From: Gnetum montanum | Lineage: Eukaryota; Streptophyta; Gnetopsida; Gnetales; Gnetaceae | Reading direction: 5' to 3' | Assembly: GCA_015680685.1 (NCBI GenBank) | Contig: MNCI01010845.1 | Coordinates: 424,393 to 488,392 of the forward strand | Length of the DNA: 64,000 nt | In this document: piece by piece, positions 23,473 to 36,549 of the stretch | How positions within the stretch are numbered: position 1 is the stretch's first letter | Layout of the letters: each line of letters begins with the position of its first letter | The notes under the pieces: model-generated | What the model saw: only the letters and a program-made list of their open reading frames with translations | What the model was told of the DNA's origin: nothing | The model's database searches: none | Position numbers and translations under genes: made by a program

Positions 23473-25900
23473 TTAAGTACCTCATGAAGCATAGCAATGA
23501 ATGTGCTTGCTAGGGTTATCTCTTGAGAAATAAAAGTTCAAACTCCAAATCATAGCCTTAGAATTTAATTTTATTTTCTAGATAAAACCTTTTTACCAAA
23601 AATAATGGTCATGTTCTGCTAGTGGGCCTTGTCCTCTGGCTTGGCCTCTCCCTTGGCCTCGTTGTCTGTGAGAGTCATCCTATTGCTCCTCTCTTTGAGG
23701 CCATCTATAATCATCAAGAATTTTATTAATTATTAGAACGTTTTCTTTGATTTTTAATAACTTTTTTCCTTTATCATACCTTAATTAAATCAGTTATTAA
23801 CTCATTATGATTATAGAGTTAGAAAAATATTCAAAAAGAAATCCCATAGGTATTAATTTTCTAATGACTCCTCATAGTTATCCATTTTGTTCTTATTGAT
23901 AGCACATAATAGTTGGTATGGTTCATTAAGAGGATTATTTAAGTGTTTCTAATGTTCATATGATTGCTTTTATTTAAAAATTCAATTTTTTCTTCAGTAT
24001 TACCTTAAAAATATCTTTTGGGCATTAGCAAATTCTGAAAAATTGGCTCTATTTTTCCTTACTAGCATCCCCATGACTAAGTTGAGCACTCTAGGATTAG
24101 ATAGATTCAAAAATCACGAAAATCGGAGTGATAATGTGCAAGATAGGGCTTGGGGGAGCTAGAAGATTAGAGCTCCTTGGGTAAGAAAACAAATGTGCAA
24201 AAACTCTCTTTGATTTGCAAATGAAAAATGAAAATTATTGCTAAGTCCCCATTTTATTTATACTTTTTATGGACCTGATATCAAATATTCGATAATAGAG
24301 ATCTAATAATAGAGAGGCTCTAATATTGAATGCTCGATATTAGGTAGAAAATTTGTGATTTTCTCTTGATTTTTGATGAATAAAAAATAGTCCTTGGAAA
24401 CGTTTGAAAGGTATAAAACATATTCAAAGGATCTTGGACTAGGAATGATGCATATTTATCAAAACTTTGGCATAGAAAGTGCATAAAAAAGGAATCTTGT
24501 GCTATGAAAGTATATTGCTTGCTAGATAAGATGGATGAGATGGGCAATGAATTTCTCAATGTAGAAACAAAATTATTTAAGGTAAAGGAAATTTTTATGG
24601 TGATTTATTATTGTTGGATGGTTCAAGATGATGTGGAATCACTAGACAAGTATGAGATATAATAGCTATACAAGTGGGTCCTACCAAAAGCAAGCTACAG
24701 CCCTTAGTGCCCTTGTATAACCATGCCTAAAAATGTCTATAGGCACTCAAGGAGTTGAATGCAACACATACCTATTTAGCAAAACACACATGTTAGAATC
24801 ACCAAATTGGAAAAATTACACTATGTTAGACAAAACCATACATTGTGATCAGTTGTACAGTGAGATGAAATGGACTTAGAAGGTATTGCAAGAATCAGCA
24901 TGTGAGGTGTCTTACCATAGGTATAATGAATTCATGTGTTTTATTAGTGGTTAAAGTAATCACTTGCCTTCCTTTCCAAGATTCAAACTAGGTCCAAACC
25001 ATATCCAGTAACATCGCATTATTCCTCTACTTAGATAAACAACCATAAGACTACCATCATTACAAGGAGTATCATCACTTGGAATTGTGTCCAATGGAGG
25101 AGTTTATTCATTTTATTTTTTTGAAATTCCTAAGAAGCCACCTACCTTCAGGCATGGGTAACATGTCTTTCTAGTGGGACCCCCGGAAATTTATTCTATG
25201 CATGAGTTTTATTTTTTCCTATGCCATCCTTACCAAAGGACTACCTTCAAGCATGGGTAACACATCTTTGTAGTGACATGGTAAGGTAGCACTTATTGTA
25301 CTCCTACTTCCATTTTTGTGAGATCTACAAGGATATTATTACAACCTTAGCAATGTGATAAGTCATACAGTAGTGGTCCAAAAAATTCCACAAATCATCT
25401 TGATGTTACACTCTTCACTCTTCAATCCAAGCATAATGATCACAAGTTTATTCTTAGTTTGATGATGAAAAGAATACCATGATGGTCATGGTAAGAATCT
25501 CTTATTAATGGAATGAATAGATGGATGTTGTGGTTTTACTATACAAATAATCAATCCATAATGACTTGATAACATAGAGAAATCTTCACCTTATTGAGAT
25601 TACATCTTGCCTTATTCTTGGTGTTTTATTAACAATCAAAATTATTTACAAAGGAAATGAAAACAAAGTATGGAAAAGATAGTAAGAATTAGAAAAAATG
25701 TAAAGAATAAAAAAGGTCAAAGAATGAGAAATTCTTAAAGAAATGAAAAATGTGAAAGAATAGTAAAAATTTAAGAAATGAAAAAGTATAAAAGAATGTG
25801 GAAATATTAAAGAATGTGAAAAATGAAAATAAAATGAAATATTTAGTGAAGTACCTATGATTCCAGATTGACACCCCCATGACTATCATTAGGATTAGTT
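23473..25900. other. Right flank of TE-C; no intact gene
   Basis: AT-rich. At about 23620-23735 the sequence resembles 43300-43392, the start of the family H gene; on the minus strand it encodes a basic Gly/Arg stretch (RQRGQGRGQARGQG). Two ~45-bp copies of a CTTCARGCATGGGTAACA-containing word lie near 25145 and 25240. An A-rich AAAGAATGTGAAAAA-like stretch fills 25690-25850. Nothing else is supported. Confidence 0.45.
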
Positions 25901-25939
25901 AATTGAAAGATAGAATAGGTAGAGGGCTATTGGTTAGGT

Positions 25940-27760
25940 AGGGTAGATTTTTGAAAATATTCATAGTAGCATTTGACTTTTTGCATATTAATAAGAATGA
26001 GCTTATGTCGATAGGATGGGTGGTAGATATTTAAGGTACTAGATGGGTAAGTGGCTTTAATAATGTATGGTCCCTCCCTAAGTGTTTGAAATTTGGTTTT
26101 TTGGGGTAGATGATTAGGATTATAATAGAGGACTTTATCACCTAGTTTTATCGTTGTATGTCTTATTCATGAATCATGCCTTAACTTGGAGTAACATTTA
26201 TGGATTTCATGTCTCATAAGTACTACAAGCTGATTTTCCTCTAAAAGGTTTAGGTTCATCAAATGTTCTTTTTGGGCTAAGCTTAGATATAGATCAAGTT
26301 TACTAGTAGTAGCTAGAGTGTGGAGCTCTACCTAGATTGGGAGCATTGACAACTTACCATAAACTAACTCATATGGTGTGTATCCTATATGTAGTTTCCA
26401 AGATGTCCTATAGTCCCAAAGAGCATTGTTTAGTCTTATGCTCCAATCTTTCATAAATCTACTAACCATTTTAGTGAGTATCCTAGTAATTTTCTAGTTA
26501 GTTACTTCGACTTGACTATTTTCTTGGGGATGATATGGTGTTGTTAACTTATGATTCACCCCAAGTTGTTGCATGAGCTTCTTAAATGTAGCACCCATAA
26601 ATTGAGGTCCATTGCTTGATATGAGCATTCTAGATACTCCAAATCTATTCACCACATGCTTTTGGAAAAAATTGGCAATTGTCTTTGTTGTATAGTCTTT
26701 AACTATTATTGCCTTTGCCCACTTTTTATGGTAATCCATAGTCACACTTATGTATGCTTTTCCATTCAACATTAGTTTTATGGGCCCCACAAAATCAATT
26801 CCCCATATGTCAAAAGGTTGAAGTGGTTGTATCCAATGTTGTGGTCCTTCGTATCTAGTTGTAACTCCTCCATCTCTTTGGCATCACTTATAAGATTGTG
26901 TGAAAGTGTGGGCATCTCTGAACAAGGTAGGGTAAAAGTAGCCTATCATCATCAATTTGAGTGCTATTCTTTGCCATGAATAGTAGCCATTGCAAGGACC
27001 TTCATGGATGTCTTGTAAAGCTCTCTGTTAATAATTGTTTGGCACACACCATCTAATGAGCCCATCTGCAAAAATCTTGTATAAATTACCTTTAATTTAC
27101 ATATATTTTTTTTGCTCTGTGAATAAATTTCTCTCATTATTTATTAATTCATTTAGTTGGAAGCTCTTGTATGGATAGATACGTTAGATATTTTATAGTG
27201 CATGGCTTACATGTTGGATTTATAGCCTTCACTATTTTGGTAAATAATTTTTCATCAAGGAATTGGTCTAATAAAGGTTCTTCTTGATCTTTGAAATCCC
27301 ATTTCAACCTTGATAGGTGATTAGCTAGCACATTTTCTATTCCTTTCTTATTAGTTATCGTGATGTTGAATTCTTGTAAGATAACAAGCCATCATATCAC
27401 TCTAGGAATGACCATTGGTTTTTTCATGAGAAATCAGATGGCACTATGATCTATATGGACATTGATCTAATACCCTAGCATGTAGTGTCTAAAATTTTAA
27501 TCATGTACACCAGTACCATCATCTCCTTTTTGGTGGTAGTGTAGTTTAGTTATGCCCTAATGATGCTTCTGCTAGCATAGTGTATGTAATAAGGTCTCTT
27601 CTCATCATCTAGTTGTGTGAGCACTACACCAAACACATAGTTTGAAGCATTAGTCATAATATGAAAAGGCTTGGACTAGTCCTAAGCTTGAAAAATTGGT
27701 GTTTCAATAAGTTTCTGATTCAAAGCTTCAAATGCAAGCTCAAGATGATGATAATGGTAC
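25940..27760 (-). pseudogene. Gypsy pol fragment: RNase H and integrase
   Basis: From 27760 down: RNase H-like FHIMTNASNYVFGVVL (about 27690-27640) and LNYTTTKKEMM, then VLANHLSRL (about 27335-27305), a pattern that precedes integrase in plant gypsy elements. Integrase: FDIWGIDFVGPIKLM (about 26815-26770), DYHKKWAKA, and ISSNGPQF, where the conserved Asp of the DNG motif is Ser, then TPYHPQENSQVEVTN at about 26540-26494. The C-terminal GDKVLYYNP motif lies near 26140. Many stops. The VEVTN ending and layout suggest an Athila-like element. RT and protease are not next to it; sequence above 27760 is unrelated. Confidence 0.75.
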
Positions 27761-27769
27761 TTACCATGC

Positions 27770-29600
27770 TATGTTTCAATAAATAAATAAATAGAAGGCT
27801 CACAAGAGAACACTGGGAAATCACATGATTCATCTATGCTAATGCACCAAGCACCCATCCACAAGCCTCTATTATGTCTCTCTTCCATGATGAGTTCCTG
27901 GCTCCACCCTAGAGTGTCATAAAACATTTTCTTCCTTGAATGTAGAGTGTTTTTTAACTTGTTTTTTTCATTTTCTAGGTCTTTTTTTACAAATGCAGGC
28001 ATACCTGTTGCAAGGCGTTTGTGCACTATAGTGGAATGTAGTAGAGCTACTGGTGTGCTTTCAAAGGCTATAATTATTTGTAAATGTTTCTTTGATGGTG
28101 GAGGTTTTCTAGGTTATGTGATTGGGCCCTTTGATGGTCCCATCCAAATCCAAAAAATAGTGTTCAGTGTGCCAAGGAGAACTAGCAATAGTGGTTTGCG
28201 TTGACCTACTAAAAGATCTGGAATGATTTTCTCGCTTGCTTTGAAGATCATTGTAAATGATGATGACTATGAAACACATGCTTCATCGATGATTCATGAA
28301 TCATTTTCCATATGATGGCCTTGCAAAGAAATATGGCATTGTATGAATAAATAATTATTCTACATCCAAGGAAATTTTATTTTCTAAAAGCAACTTGTAT
28401 AGCATAAATATTAAAACTGAACTTATGATCCTATGGAGGGGATTACATTTTCATGAAAGATAAAGATATATTTTATAAATTATCAAGCAACGATGGACCA
28501 ACAAAAATAAAGCATGTATTTTTTTCCCTATAACATAAATATTGTCTCAAATAAGTAGTCTCAACACAAGAAAAAAACACATGTAACTCATCTTCAAGAG
28601 CTCCTAACCTACACAACCTATAAACATACTCTTCTTAGAAGAGTTACATCCATCTTCCACTTTCAATTCTAAGATAATGTAAATTTTAGCAAAGCTTGCT
28701 AATAGCACTCCAATACTTGATTGGAATTATATTAGTACTACTCAAGCAAAGCATCATTTGATACCACCCTTAAGTCCAAGATTAGCTAGATGACCTAGAG
28801 CAAACCCAAGATGGACTATGCCTCAACATTCAGCACACCTTCACACACATCATAAATGTACATCACTTGTTAGTTTATGGGTTAGAAGTGTATCGAGTAC
28901 ATCACATAAAATCATATAAGCAACATGACCAACACAACACGCACACAAGCATGACCACAAGAAGCATATGCATCCAAAATAGACACTATCCTCTTATAAG
29001 AGCTAAAACACATTCCTACTCTAACATATCTAGCCCTATTCCCCACTCTTGAAGAGAAGGGTGATGGCTAGAGCATTGAAGCCAAGGCTTCTCCACAAGC
29101 CTACATATCCTTATGATAAAGTAAACAAAGGAATTATGGCCAATGTAGTTCTTTAGTAATGGTTGTGATAGCATGGAACTCATGAGGATCTCCATGCTTT
29201 TCTGACTCCCATTCCAAAGAGATACAACTTCGATCCACTAACAAGGCATATTTTCCTACACTCTTACCTACTTGAAAGAAGTGACATCCTTGAATCTTAA
29301 TTATTTATTTGTACATACATTCAAACATGGAGAGTATCATGGATATTGAGGGTATTAAACAACTCAAAACTATGAAAATTATAGACAAGAAGGTTCAATG
29401 GTTAGGGTCATCCATCATAAAGCACAAGTGTTGAACTCAACTTGACATCCAACCAAGGTTTAGAGATGCCACAAAACCTAAGTTAAGGAAGAAAAGGCTT
29501 TTCCTTTTTTATGGAAATTGTACCAACCTTTCTACCTAGAGTGAGACTTGCTTCACCTGCAAACCTTTCCTACACTTATAGTGATACAAAGGTGTAGTAT
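27770..29600. other. No gene recognised
   Basis: Short ORFs at 28026-27769 (-) and 27947-28204 (+) overlap each other and show no family motif. The rest is AT-rich with many stops in all frames. No LTR edges or repeats are clear to me. Confidence 0.45.
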
Positions 29601-29609
29601 TTAGAAGGT

Positions 29610-29968
29610 ACTCATTCCTTCATTTAAATCCAATGCTTCCTTCTCAAATATTCTTTCTCAATACTATGCTTTTTGCTTAAATATGTAGTCATAATCTTGT
29701 GCTTTGTGCTCGAAGACACAGTCCAATCTAGTGCTTCCTACTTGAAGACATGTTCTTAAATCCAATGCTTTCTACTTGGAGATGCCTTCTCACCACTACA
29801 CTTCCCACTTGAAGGTGTAGCCAAATATTAAGCACTTTCTGCTCAAACATGCCTTCTCACCACTATGCTTCCTACTCAAAGATGTAGCCAAAATCATGTG
29901 CTTCCTACTCAAAGAAATAGTCAAAACCTTATGCTTCCTACTCAAAGATGCAGTCAAGCACATATACC
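29610..29968. repeat. Tandem repeat, about ten units of ~35 bp
   Basis: Units of the form ATGCTTCCTACTCAAAGATG plus about 15 variable bases (AGTCAAAACC, AGCCAAAATCATG). The copies nearest 29960 are most alike. On the minus strand the frame stays open through several units and gives repeated SLSRKH words; I see no sign that it is a real protein. Confidence 0.75.
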
Positions 29969-30239
29969 ACATAGCTAGGATTTTCATCAAGAATATGCAC
30001 TTTACGACTTTCACTCTCTATCCAGAATCAATTCATGAAGGAGATATTTGTACTGGGATGACCACGCTTTGCCCTTCTTGGTATTCGCTACCCTAATTGA
30101 TTACCAAATCCACCACCTTGTGCTAAGGTGACTAGGCACTCATGGACTTGTTAGAAGAAGTTTAAAACTTCCATATCTTACTCTTGTTCATCCCCATTGG
30201 AGATCATCAATAGGTCATGAGGTTGATGCTCAACTGCAT

Positions 30240-30870
30240 TCAACCTATGATTCTCATCTGGCCTATTACCATTGCTTCTCATTTTAAGGTTTTGAGAGCA
30301 TTCTCAAGCATAATGCTTTTCACCATAGATGTAGCATTTCAAGTTTGGATTCCTCAAAGAATATTGAGATTACCCACCATAATGTGATCATTTATTCCAT
30401 AGCCCCTTTTGTTCTTGGAAAGCTTGACATTTCCCATGCCCCTAAGATTAGCTTTATTTACTTGGGGCTAGCTCAACATAAGGGCCATTGGATTAACTTA
30501 AATACACCTTTCCATCACCTCTTTAGGGTTTATTACTCTTTTTCTTACTCTTGAGTGGCTACTCCACTATATCCTTATCCTTCTTTCCCATCTTATAATT
30601 AGACAAAGTGGCAACAACTTGGATGGCCTCCCTGGATCTTGTGATTTTGTGAGTTTTGAGCTCACGTTGGACCCATTGTTTAAGGTCATTAAGAAATATT
30701 ATATAGTAGGTATCTTCATTGATTTTCAATATTTGTATGATGATGTTTTGGTATTCCCGAATATAACTCTCTAGAGCTTCTATGTGCTAGATCTCCTTTA
30801 GCCTCACATAGGCTTTGTTAACAAAATTATTATTGGAATAAGTGCAACAAATAGGATGAGGAATGAAATC
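30240..30870 (-). pseudogene. Gypsy gag fragment
   Basis: From about 30840 down, one frame gives a retrotransposon gag pattern: a YIREYQNIIIQI stretch (about 30775-30740), FLNDLKQWVQREL (about 30695-30655), then AIQVVATLSNYK. A degenerate zinc knuckle follows near 30350-30310 (CYIYGEKHYA then a stop, then EC), with its second Cys replaced by Tyr. It could be the gag of the same element as the pol at 25.9-27.8 kb, since strand and order agree, but about 2.5 kb of unrelated sequence separates them. Confidence 0.65.
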
Positions 30871-30879
30871 TTTGTAGGT

Positions 30880-31330
30880 TAAAATTGAGAAATACTTGTA
30901 ATATTGTGAAATCTTGTAAGATTGTATGAAATGTAATATGAAAAAATCAAGAAATTGAGAAATTAAATTGTGAAAATTAAATCATTAGAAAATTTGTTGT
31001 AAAAAATTAATATTGGAAAAAACTTGAAAAATATGAGAACCACTAACTTCTTCCATTATTTCTAGAAAAATCATTGCAACAGGCTCTTAGCACAATAAGG
31101 TAACTCTTCTAACTCCTTCTATAAAGAAAGGAAAAACAAACTCAACATGATTGAGTTAAACTCATCATAACTAACCACTAACTACTAGAAAAAATTTATT
31201 TTTTAAAAAAACCTTACATCACAAAAAAAAACTTTTAATAATTAAAAAAGTTATTAACCTAAATAACTTTAAAAAATCATTCAAAGTAGGAGAAAATAAT
31301 TTATACACTACAAAATACTCAACATTCACT
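30880..31330. other. No gene recognised
   Basis: Very AT-rich sequence with A and T runs, between the gypsy gag fragment and the copia remnant. It may contain decayed copia 3' end sequence. Confidence 0.4.
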
Positions 31331-31399
31331 CCTTAAGTGTTGAAATTGATTTGAGAATAGCTAAATTAGAAACTTAAAGATCTTTTTTCTCATCATCTG

Positions 31400-32990
31400 C
31401 ATTGCATGTACTAATCATGTTCAAAAGATAATCAATTCAATAAGACTACAATGGTTTAGTTGTTAAATCAGCTAATTGATCATTGCTTTGAACATGTATG
31501 GGCTTTATTATGTCCTTCTTCACTTCATGCTTGATAAAGTATTATTTAATGTTAATGTGCTTTCTCTTCCTATGAATTATGTGCTCACTGGACAACTGAA
31601 TTGATGTTGTATTATCCACAAACATGAAAATTGGAGGCTTGACTTCAAAACTGAGCTTACAAAATAAACCTTTTAACCACAATAATGCTGAAGACATTCA
31701 TTCATAGCAATAAATTCTACCTCACATGATGAGAGGCTCATACTAGTTTGTTTTCTTATCTTCCAATAAATAGGATTAGGACCATGAAAAATAAAGCAAC
31801 CAGAAGTTGACTTACAATCATCTACACCTCCTCCCTAATCAACATTAGAGAAAAAATAAGACTTTTCATCTCCATTAATGAACTTAACGTTAAAATCAAC
31901 TATTCCTTTCACATACCTCAAAAGATGCTTCAAGGCATTAAGATGTAACTACCTTAGCTCTTGCATAAACCTTGATAAAAATGAAGTTGCATATTTTAAA
32001 TTAGGCCTACTATGACACAAAAATCTTAATGAACCCATCATATCTCTATAGAAGGAACGGTCAACCAGTGGAGTATCATCTTTCCTTTAAACCTTCATAT
32101 TTTGGAGAAGTCAAGTTGTAGCAATTTTAGCTTCCTCTAGCCCATACTTTTCAATGATGGCCTATCCATACTTTGATTAATGCATCTTTAAACAATATTT
32201 CTTGATAAATTTGAATTCATAAAAATTATTTGAGGACTCTCATGTCCTTCATCTCAAACTCACCTTTCATATCATGCTTGAATTTCTCATTTAATTTTTC
32301 AAATGTAGCCATAAAAACTAAGTCATTAACATAGAGTGAAATAATGATGAAATCAGAACCTTCATGTTTAAAGTACAAGGTAGGATCAAACATACAACTT
32401 CTATAATCATTCTTAAGAAAAAAATTCATTAATTCTATGAAACCAAGCTCTTGGATCTTGCTTCAAGTCATACAAAGATTTATTCAACTTGCATACCTTG
32501 TTTTGTTGTCCTTGAATCTCAAGATCTTCAAGCTAATAAATATAAACCTCCTCTTCTAATTTGCCATTAAGAAATGTAGAATTAACATCCATTTGATATA
32601 GTTTCATACCTTTATAAGTAGCAAGAGAGACCATAAAATTAATAGTCTCAAATATAGTAATAAGAGAAAAAATATCATAATAATCAATGTTTTTCTTTTG
32701 AAGAAAATATCTTGCTACAAGTTTGGCCTTGTGTGTAATAATTTTATCAACTTCATTGTATTTGGTTTTGAAGTTCCTTTTGCTGTCAATGACTTTCTTT
32801 CCTTTTGGCTTATCCACCAATGTTAAAGTTTCATTTCTCTCAATAGAACTCATTTTCTTCTTCCTGGCTTCAATCCAATCTTTAGATTTGAGAGCCTCCT
32901 TCACATTTAAGGGCTCATGTGCAAGAGTACCATATGCAAATTGAACAATGACTTGACTTCTTATCATTCTTCTGTTTGTTAGGGCTTTCT
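31400..32990 (-). pseudogene. Ty1/copia reverse transcriptase and RNase H remnant
   Basis: From 32967 down: the copia RT start (WIEARKKKMSSIERNETLTL), KAKLVARYFLQKKNIDYYDI, and YQMDVNSTFLNGKLEEEVYIY (ends 32533). Further RT at 32429-32226 has LYVNDLVFMA, where the usual YVDD active site is YVND, so a catalytic Asp is lost. RNase H follows in pieces, with SLSSCEVEFIAMNE near 31745-31700. Several frame breaks lie between 32530 and 31400. No integrase, gag or LTR could be recognised on the upstream side (above 33000). Confidence 0.8.
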
Positions 32991-32999
32991 TAGAAATAG

Positions 33000-33900
33000 A
33001 TTAAGTTTTTGATCATATAGTATCTTATTTCTATTTGTTAGAATTTTATAAGAAATTATGCTATGGTTATAAATTGTGGTACTAGGAACTTCTTGATAAT
33101 AAACATGGTTGAACTCAAAATCAAAATAGAGACTCTTAAGGTAGTTTTATAAGGTAAAATGAGGTACATGAATATAGATATATAATGGAACATCTTGCTA
33201 TTTAACATCTAAAAAACACAAGTAATGTAACTATTGTTGATTCTAAAGAAAAAATTCTTTGTTGTTAATTGTTGAATCACTTATCTTGAATATATCATGA
33301 AATAAAGAAGGGACTACTTAGGTGATTTTTGGTCTTCACTTGAATCTAAAAATTATTTTATCATAGTACTAAAATGTTGACTAAGTAGTTTTGACAATGT
33401 TAATGATTTGATGAAGATAAAATATTTATTTGGTAACATACTTGATAATATTTGTAATTGAAAATAATATGATAACATAAACTCGAAGAAGATAAATAGC
33501 TGAAACTGCTATGGAGTTTTGAAAAAATTCACAATTAATTTTATTACCTAGAAATACAGTCATTTAGAGCTTGGCATGGCCTGGAAATAAATAGTAATTG
33601 ATTAGGACCATACTAAGAGGCATTGAAAAGTCATTCCCCAAAGAGAAAATGAAAATATTAATGAAAAACATGGTGAATTGGAATTAGAAAAAAGTACATG
33701 CGTTCATAATTCTAAAATAATAATAAAACATGTTTGGAATAGAAATAAAAAATCCAAAATAGTTTCCTATTTTTTGCTTCTTATCTTCATGTTGGATCAA
33801 AGTTTGTAGTGAACACTAACTCTATCAACTATAACTTACATGTAACTTTTCATAAGAAATAGTTAAAATATTAGAATTAGTAGTTATGAGAATGAATGAG
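33000..33900. other. No gene recognised
   Basis: AT-rich, with stops in all frames; no motif on either strand. Confidence 0.4.
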
Positions 33901-34624
33901 AAACACCATTGATGAGTCGTAAGTAGAAAACTACATCAATGGGCATGTGTCAATGTAGTCCCATTGATGCATGGTTAAATGTGTCAACACAAATACATCG
34001 ATGCTGATGTAAGCAAGGCCTATATAAATGTGTGCACCAACTACATTTATGACATTTTATATTGATAGCATGGTGAAACCCTTGTAGTTTTATTTCTCCA
34101 AAGGTAGAATATTTTCTCTCTAAGTACTCGTAACTTGAATTAAAGAGATTATACTATGCTTTATTCAAATGTCATGTACTTGAACACATCAACGTGAATG
34201 GCAATAAAGTCAAAGTTTCTTATGTTCATTGTAGCACTTGGATAAGTCTACTCTTTACTATTAGCACNTAGTTCAGGATGTGTACAGTAAGTGGAAATAG
34301 TTACTTTACATTATGATAGTTAGTTACTACATTAATTAAGTATTTAAATAATTAGTTAGTTAAATCTTCATTTACTCATATAGCTATTAGGATAAATATA
34401 TATATATATACTTTTAAAAATAGACATCATGTACCTTAACTCACATTTAACTATAAATACTGATAATACAAGTGTGAGGTAGGACGACAATGATCATACA
34501 ACCCCTTGCTTCATAGTTTAAGACTATAAGAAACTTAGGAACTAAGTCCACAATATTGGATTGGATTGCTAGTAAACGCATGTGATTTGTATGGTTGGCT
34601 GTAGGGAATACCTGTTGCTCATCA
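33900..34624 (+). mobile_element. Probable 5' LTR of a plus-strand gypsy element (left end not found)
   Basis: Inferred from the primer-site-like sequence just after 34624 and the gag fragment beyond it. Contains a TATA-like CTATATAAA at about 34020-34029 and a repeated word near 33925-33975 (CATCAATGGGCAT / CATTGATGCATG). The last bases before the primer site are ...CATCA. No partner LTR was found in the window, so the extent is uncertain. Confidence 0.4.
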
Positions 34625-34625
34625 T

Positions 34626-34643
34626 TGGCATTGTTGCTGGGGA
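34626..34643 (+). other. Primer binding site, Athila-like type
   Basis: TGGCATTGTTGCTGGGGA resembles the TGGCGCCGTTGCCGGGGA-type site of Athila-like plant gypsy elements, with C-to-T-like changes. A different type from the TE-B, C, D and J site. Confidence 0.5.
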
Positions 34644-35379
34644 CTTAGTTTAGTTAAGTGTGCTAATTAGTAATAGATTGTGAAGTTATACAAAGATTTT
34701 GTAAAGATAATACAATAGTCAACCAACTTTCATTCAATAAGGGAAATAATTAAATAAATAAAATATCAAAGGCACACTATTTTTTATATGCATCTAATAT
34801 AACTTCTTCTCATAGGGACGAATCTCCACCAAACACAAGAGAATGCAATCAACAATAGGGGGTACCAAAGAGGGCCCAATAACTAAGAGTTGCCTATGCC
34901 CATCTGGATCCTCATAATTTGGATTTCACTTTCATCCTATGTCAAGATGAATAGATGCACTAGAGGGACATGGAAGGTAACATTGTGTTATCTCCTAATT
35001 GATCTATTTCTACCATGCTAATGACCAATCTTTTTAGATTAGGCATCACTACAATCAACTTAGAATATGAGGTCCAAGACCACACTTACAAGGACTACCA
35101 CCCTACAAATGCCCAGAGTAAGAAAGATTAGCACATAGAAGTGTGTTATGAGGCCTTTAAGGGAAAGGCGATCTTGACATAATTATTCTTATAATAGCAC
35201 AAAGAGTGCAAGGATTTCTTTTCTAGCCAATCCCAATATACAGATTCTCCTGCTTTCTTTGATGAGGAAACCCTTCACCAATGGTTATAATCAACTTTAG
35301 AAACCTTGATTATGGAAAAACAAGGTCTCAAGACTAAGGAGCCTCAAAGGATAGAAATCCTAGCCATTCATCCAAAGGC

Positions 35380-36540
35380 AAGGAGAATGATAACCAGAAG
35401 GACAATGAAAAATAGGTAGATTGGGGTAGGAACTAAAGGAGATGGACTAGTAAGCATTATTCTTCTAGTTCCCATTTTTCACCCTCAACATCCTCTTTGT
35501 CATTAAACTCTAATAAGTGAAATCAATATTGAGACAAAAGGAGGAATAGTCAACATTGGGATGGAGATGAAAAATGAGATAGAGATCAACAAACATCTTG
35601 CCAAGATGATCAAGACTAGAGGTAGAGACAACCATAGGGGAAAGAAGAGCACCATCAGGTGCAAAGGCATAGCTAAATTCATCATAGGCATTGTGGCCAT
35701 GAAAATGGCCACTGTGAACGACATGATTATGATGAGCCTCTACTAGCTACCAAAAACATGATCAATATTTCAAAGGTAGTGAGAATTTCTATAAGGCATC
35801 AGAAGGATAGCAGGATTAAGAGGTTAGATATGAATAATATCACTAGGTTTGAAGGGGGATATAATGAAAATCCTCAAAATCATCTCCAAGCATTTCATGA
35901 TGCTTGTGCCTTGCAGAACATAGAAAATGAATAATAGAAACTTAAATTATTCCTAAGGATACTCATTAAAGAAGCAGAAAGCTAGTACCAGCCCTTGGAA
36001 CTAGAATTTATTCACCAATAGAGTACCATGGTAGAGGTCTTCAATGACAAGTACCAAACTTACTCTCAAGTATCTAATTTGTATAGGTAGATCCAAGGAT
36101 AGAAACAAGAAAATCATGAGTCCTTGGATGAATCCCTAGGTAGGTACTACACTATGTTACACCAATGCCTAGGACATGGATATTTCCAAAGGGAATAACT
36201 TCACCACATCATAGATGGACTCGAGAATAAGACAAAGGAAACCCTTGGGATCTATGCCCAAGGAATATTTTTTAAAATGCAAGTCCATTAGATTGAAAGA
36301 CTAATTGGACATGTGGCCAAAGAAGAAGAGGAGTTGAAAAAATGTGAAAGTGTAGAGGAGTATAATAGGAACCCCTCCATTTGCAAAACAAAGATGCATT
36401 TCTATGACTTAGAGGGGGAGGCACTGCTTGATGAAGTGGTGTAAAGGAAAACCTTGCCAATTGATGAGTGGTAAAGTATCCTAACACTCTACCATACAAG
36501 TCATGAGTGCATGCACATGACTAAATTGTAATTCATGGAT
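35380..36540 (+). pseudogene. Gypsy gag remnant
   Basis: From Met 35830: ITRFEGGYNENPQNHLQAFH, then KLKLFLRILIKEAESWYQPL, the usual gag core pattern (hydrophobic start, H-L-x-x-F, L-F-L, A-x-x-W). FNDKYQTYSQ, GLENKTKETLG and later weak similarity follow, to about 36540. The upstream stretch from about 35380 is Gln/Asp/Lys-rich in the same frame. The frame is interrupted by many stops, mostly TAG where Gln would fit. No protease or RT follows; sequence beyond 36550 is unrelated. Confidence 0.65.
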
Positions 36541-36549
36541 AGATAATGT

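Noticed and set aside
29610-29968. CRISPR-like array
   Set aside because: Units are contiguous imperfect tandem repeats without distinct spacers, in a plant nuclear context.
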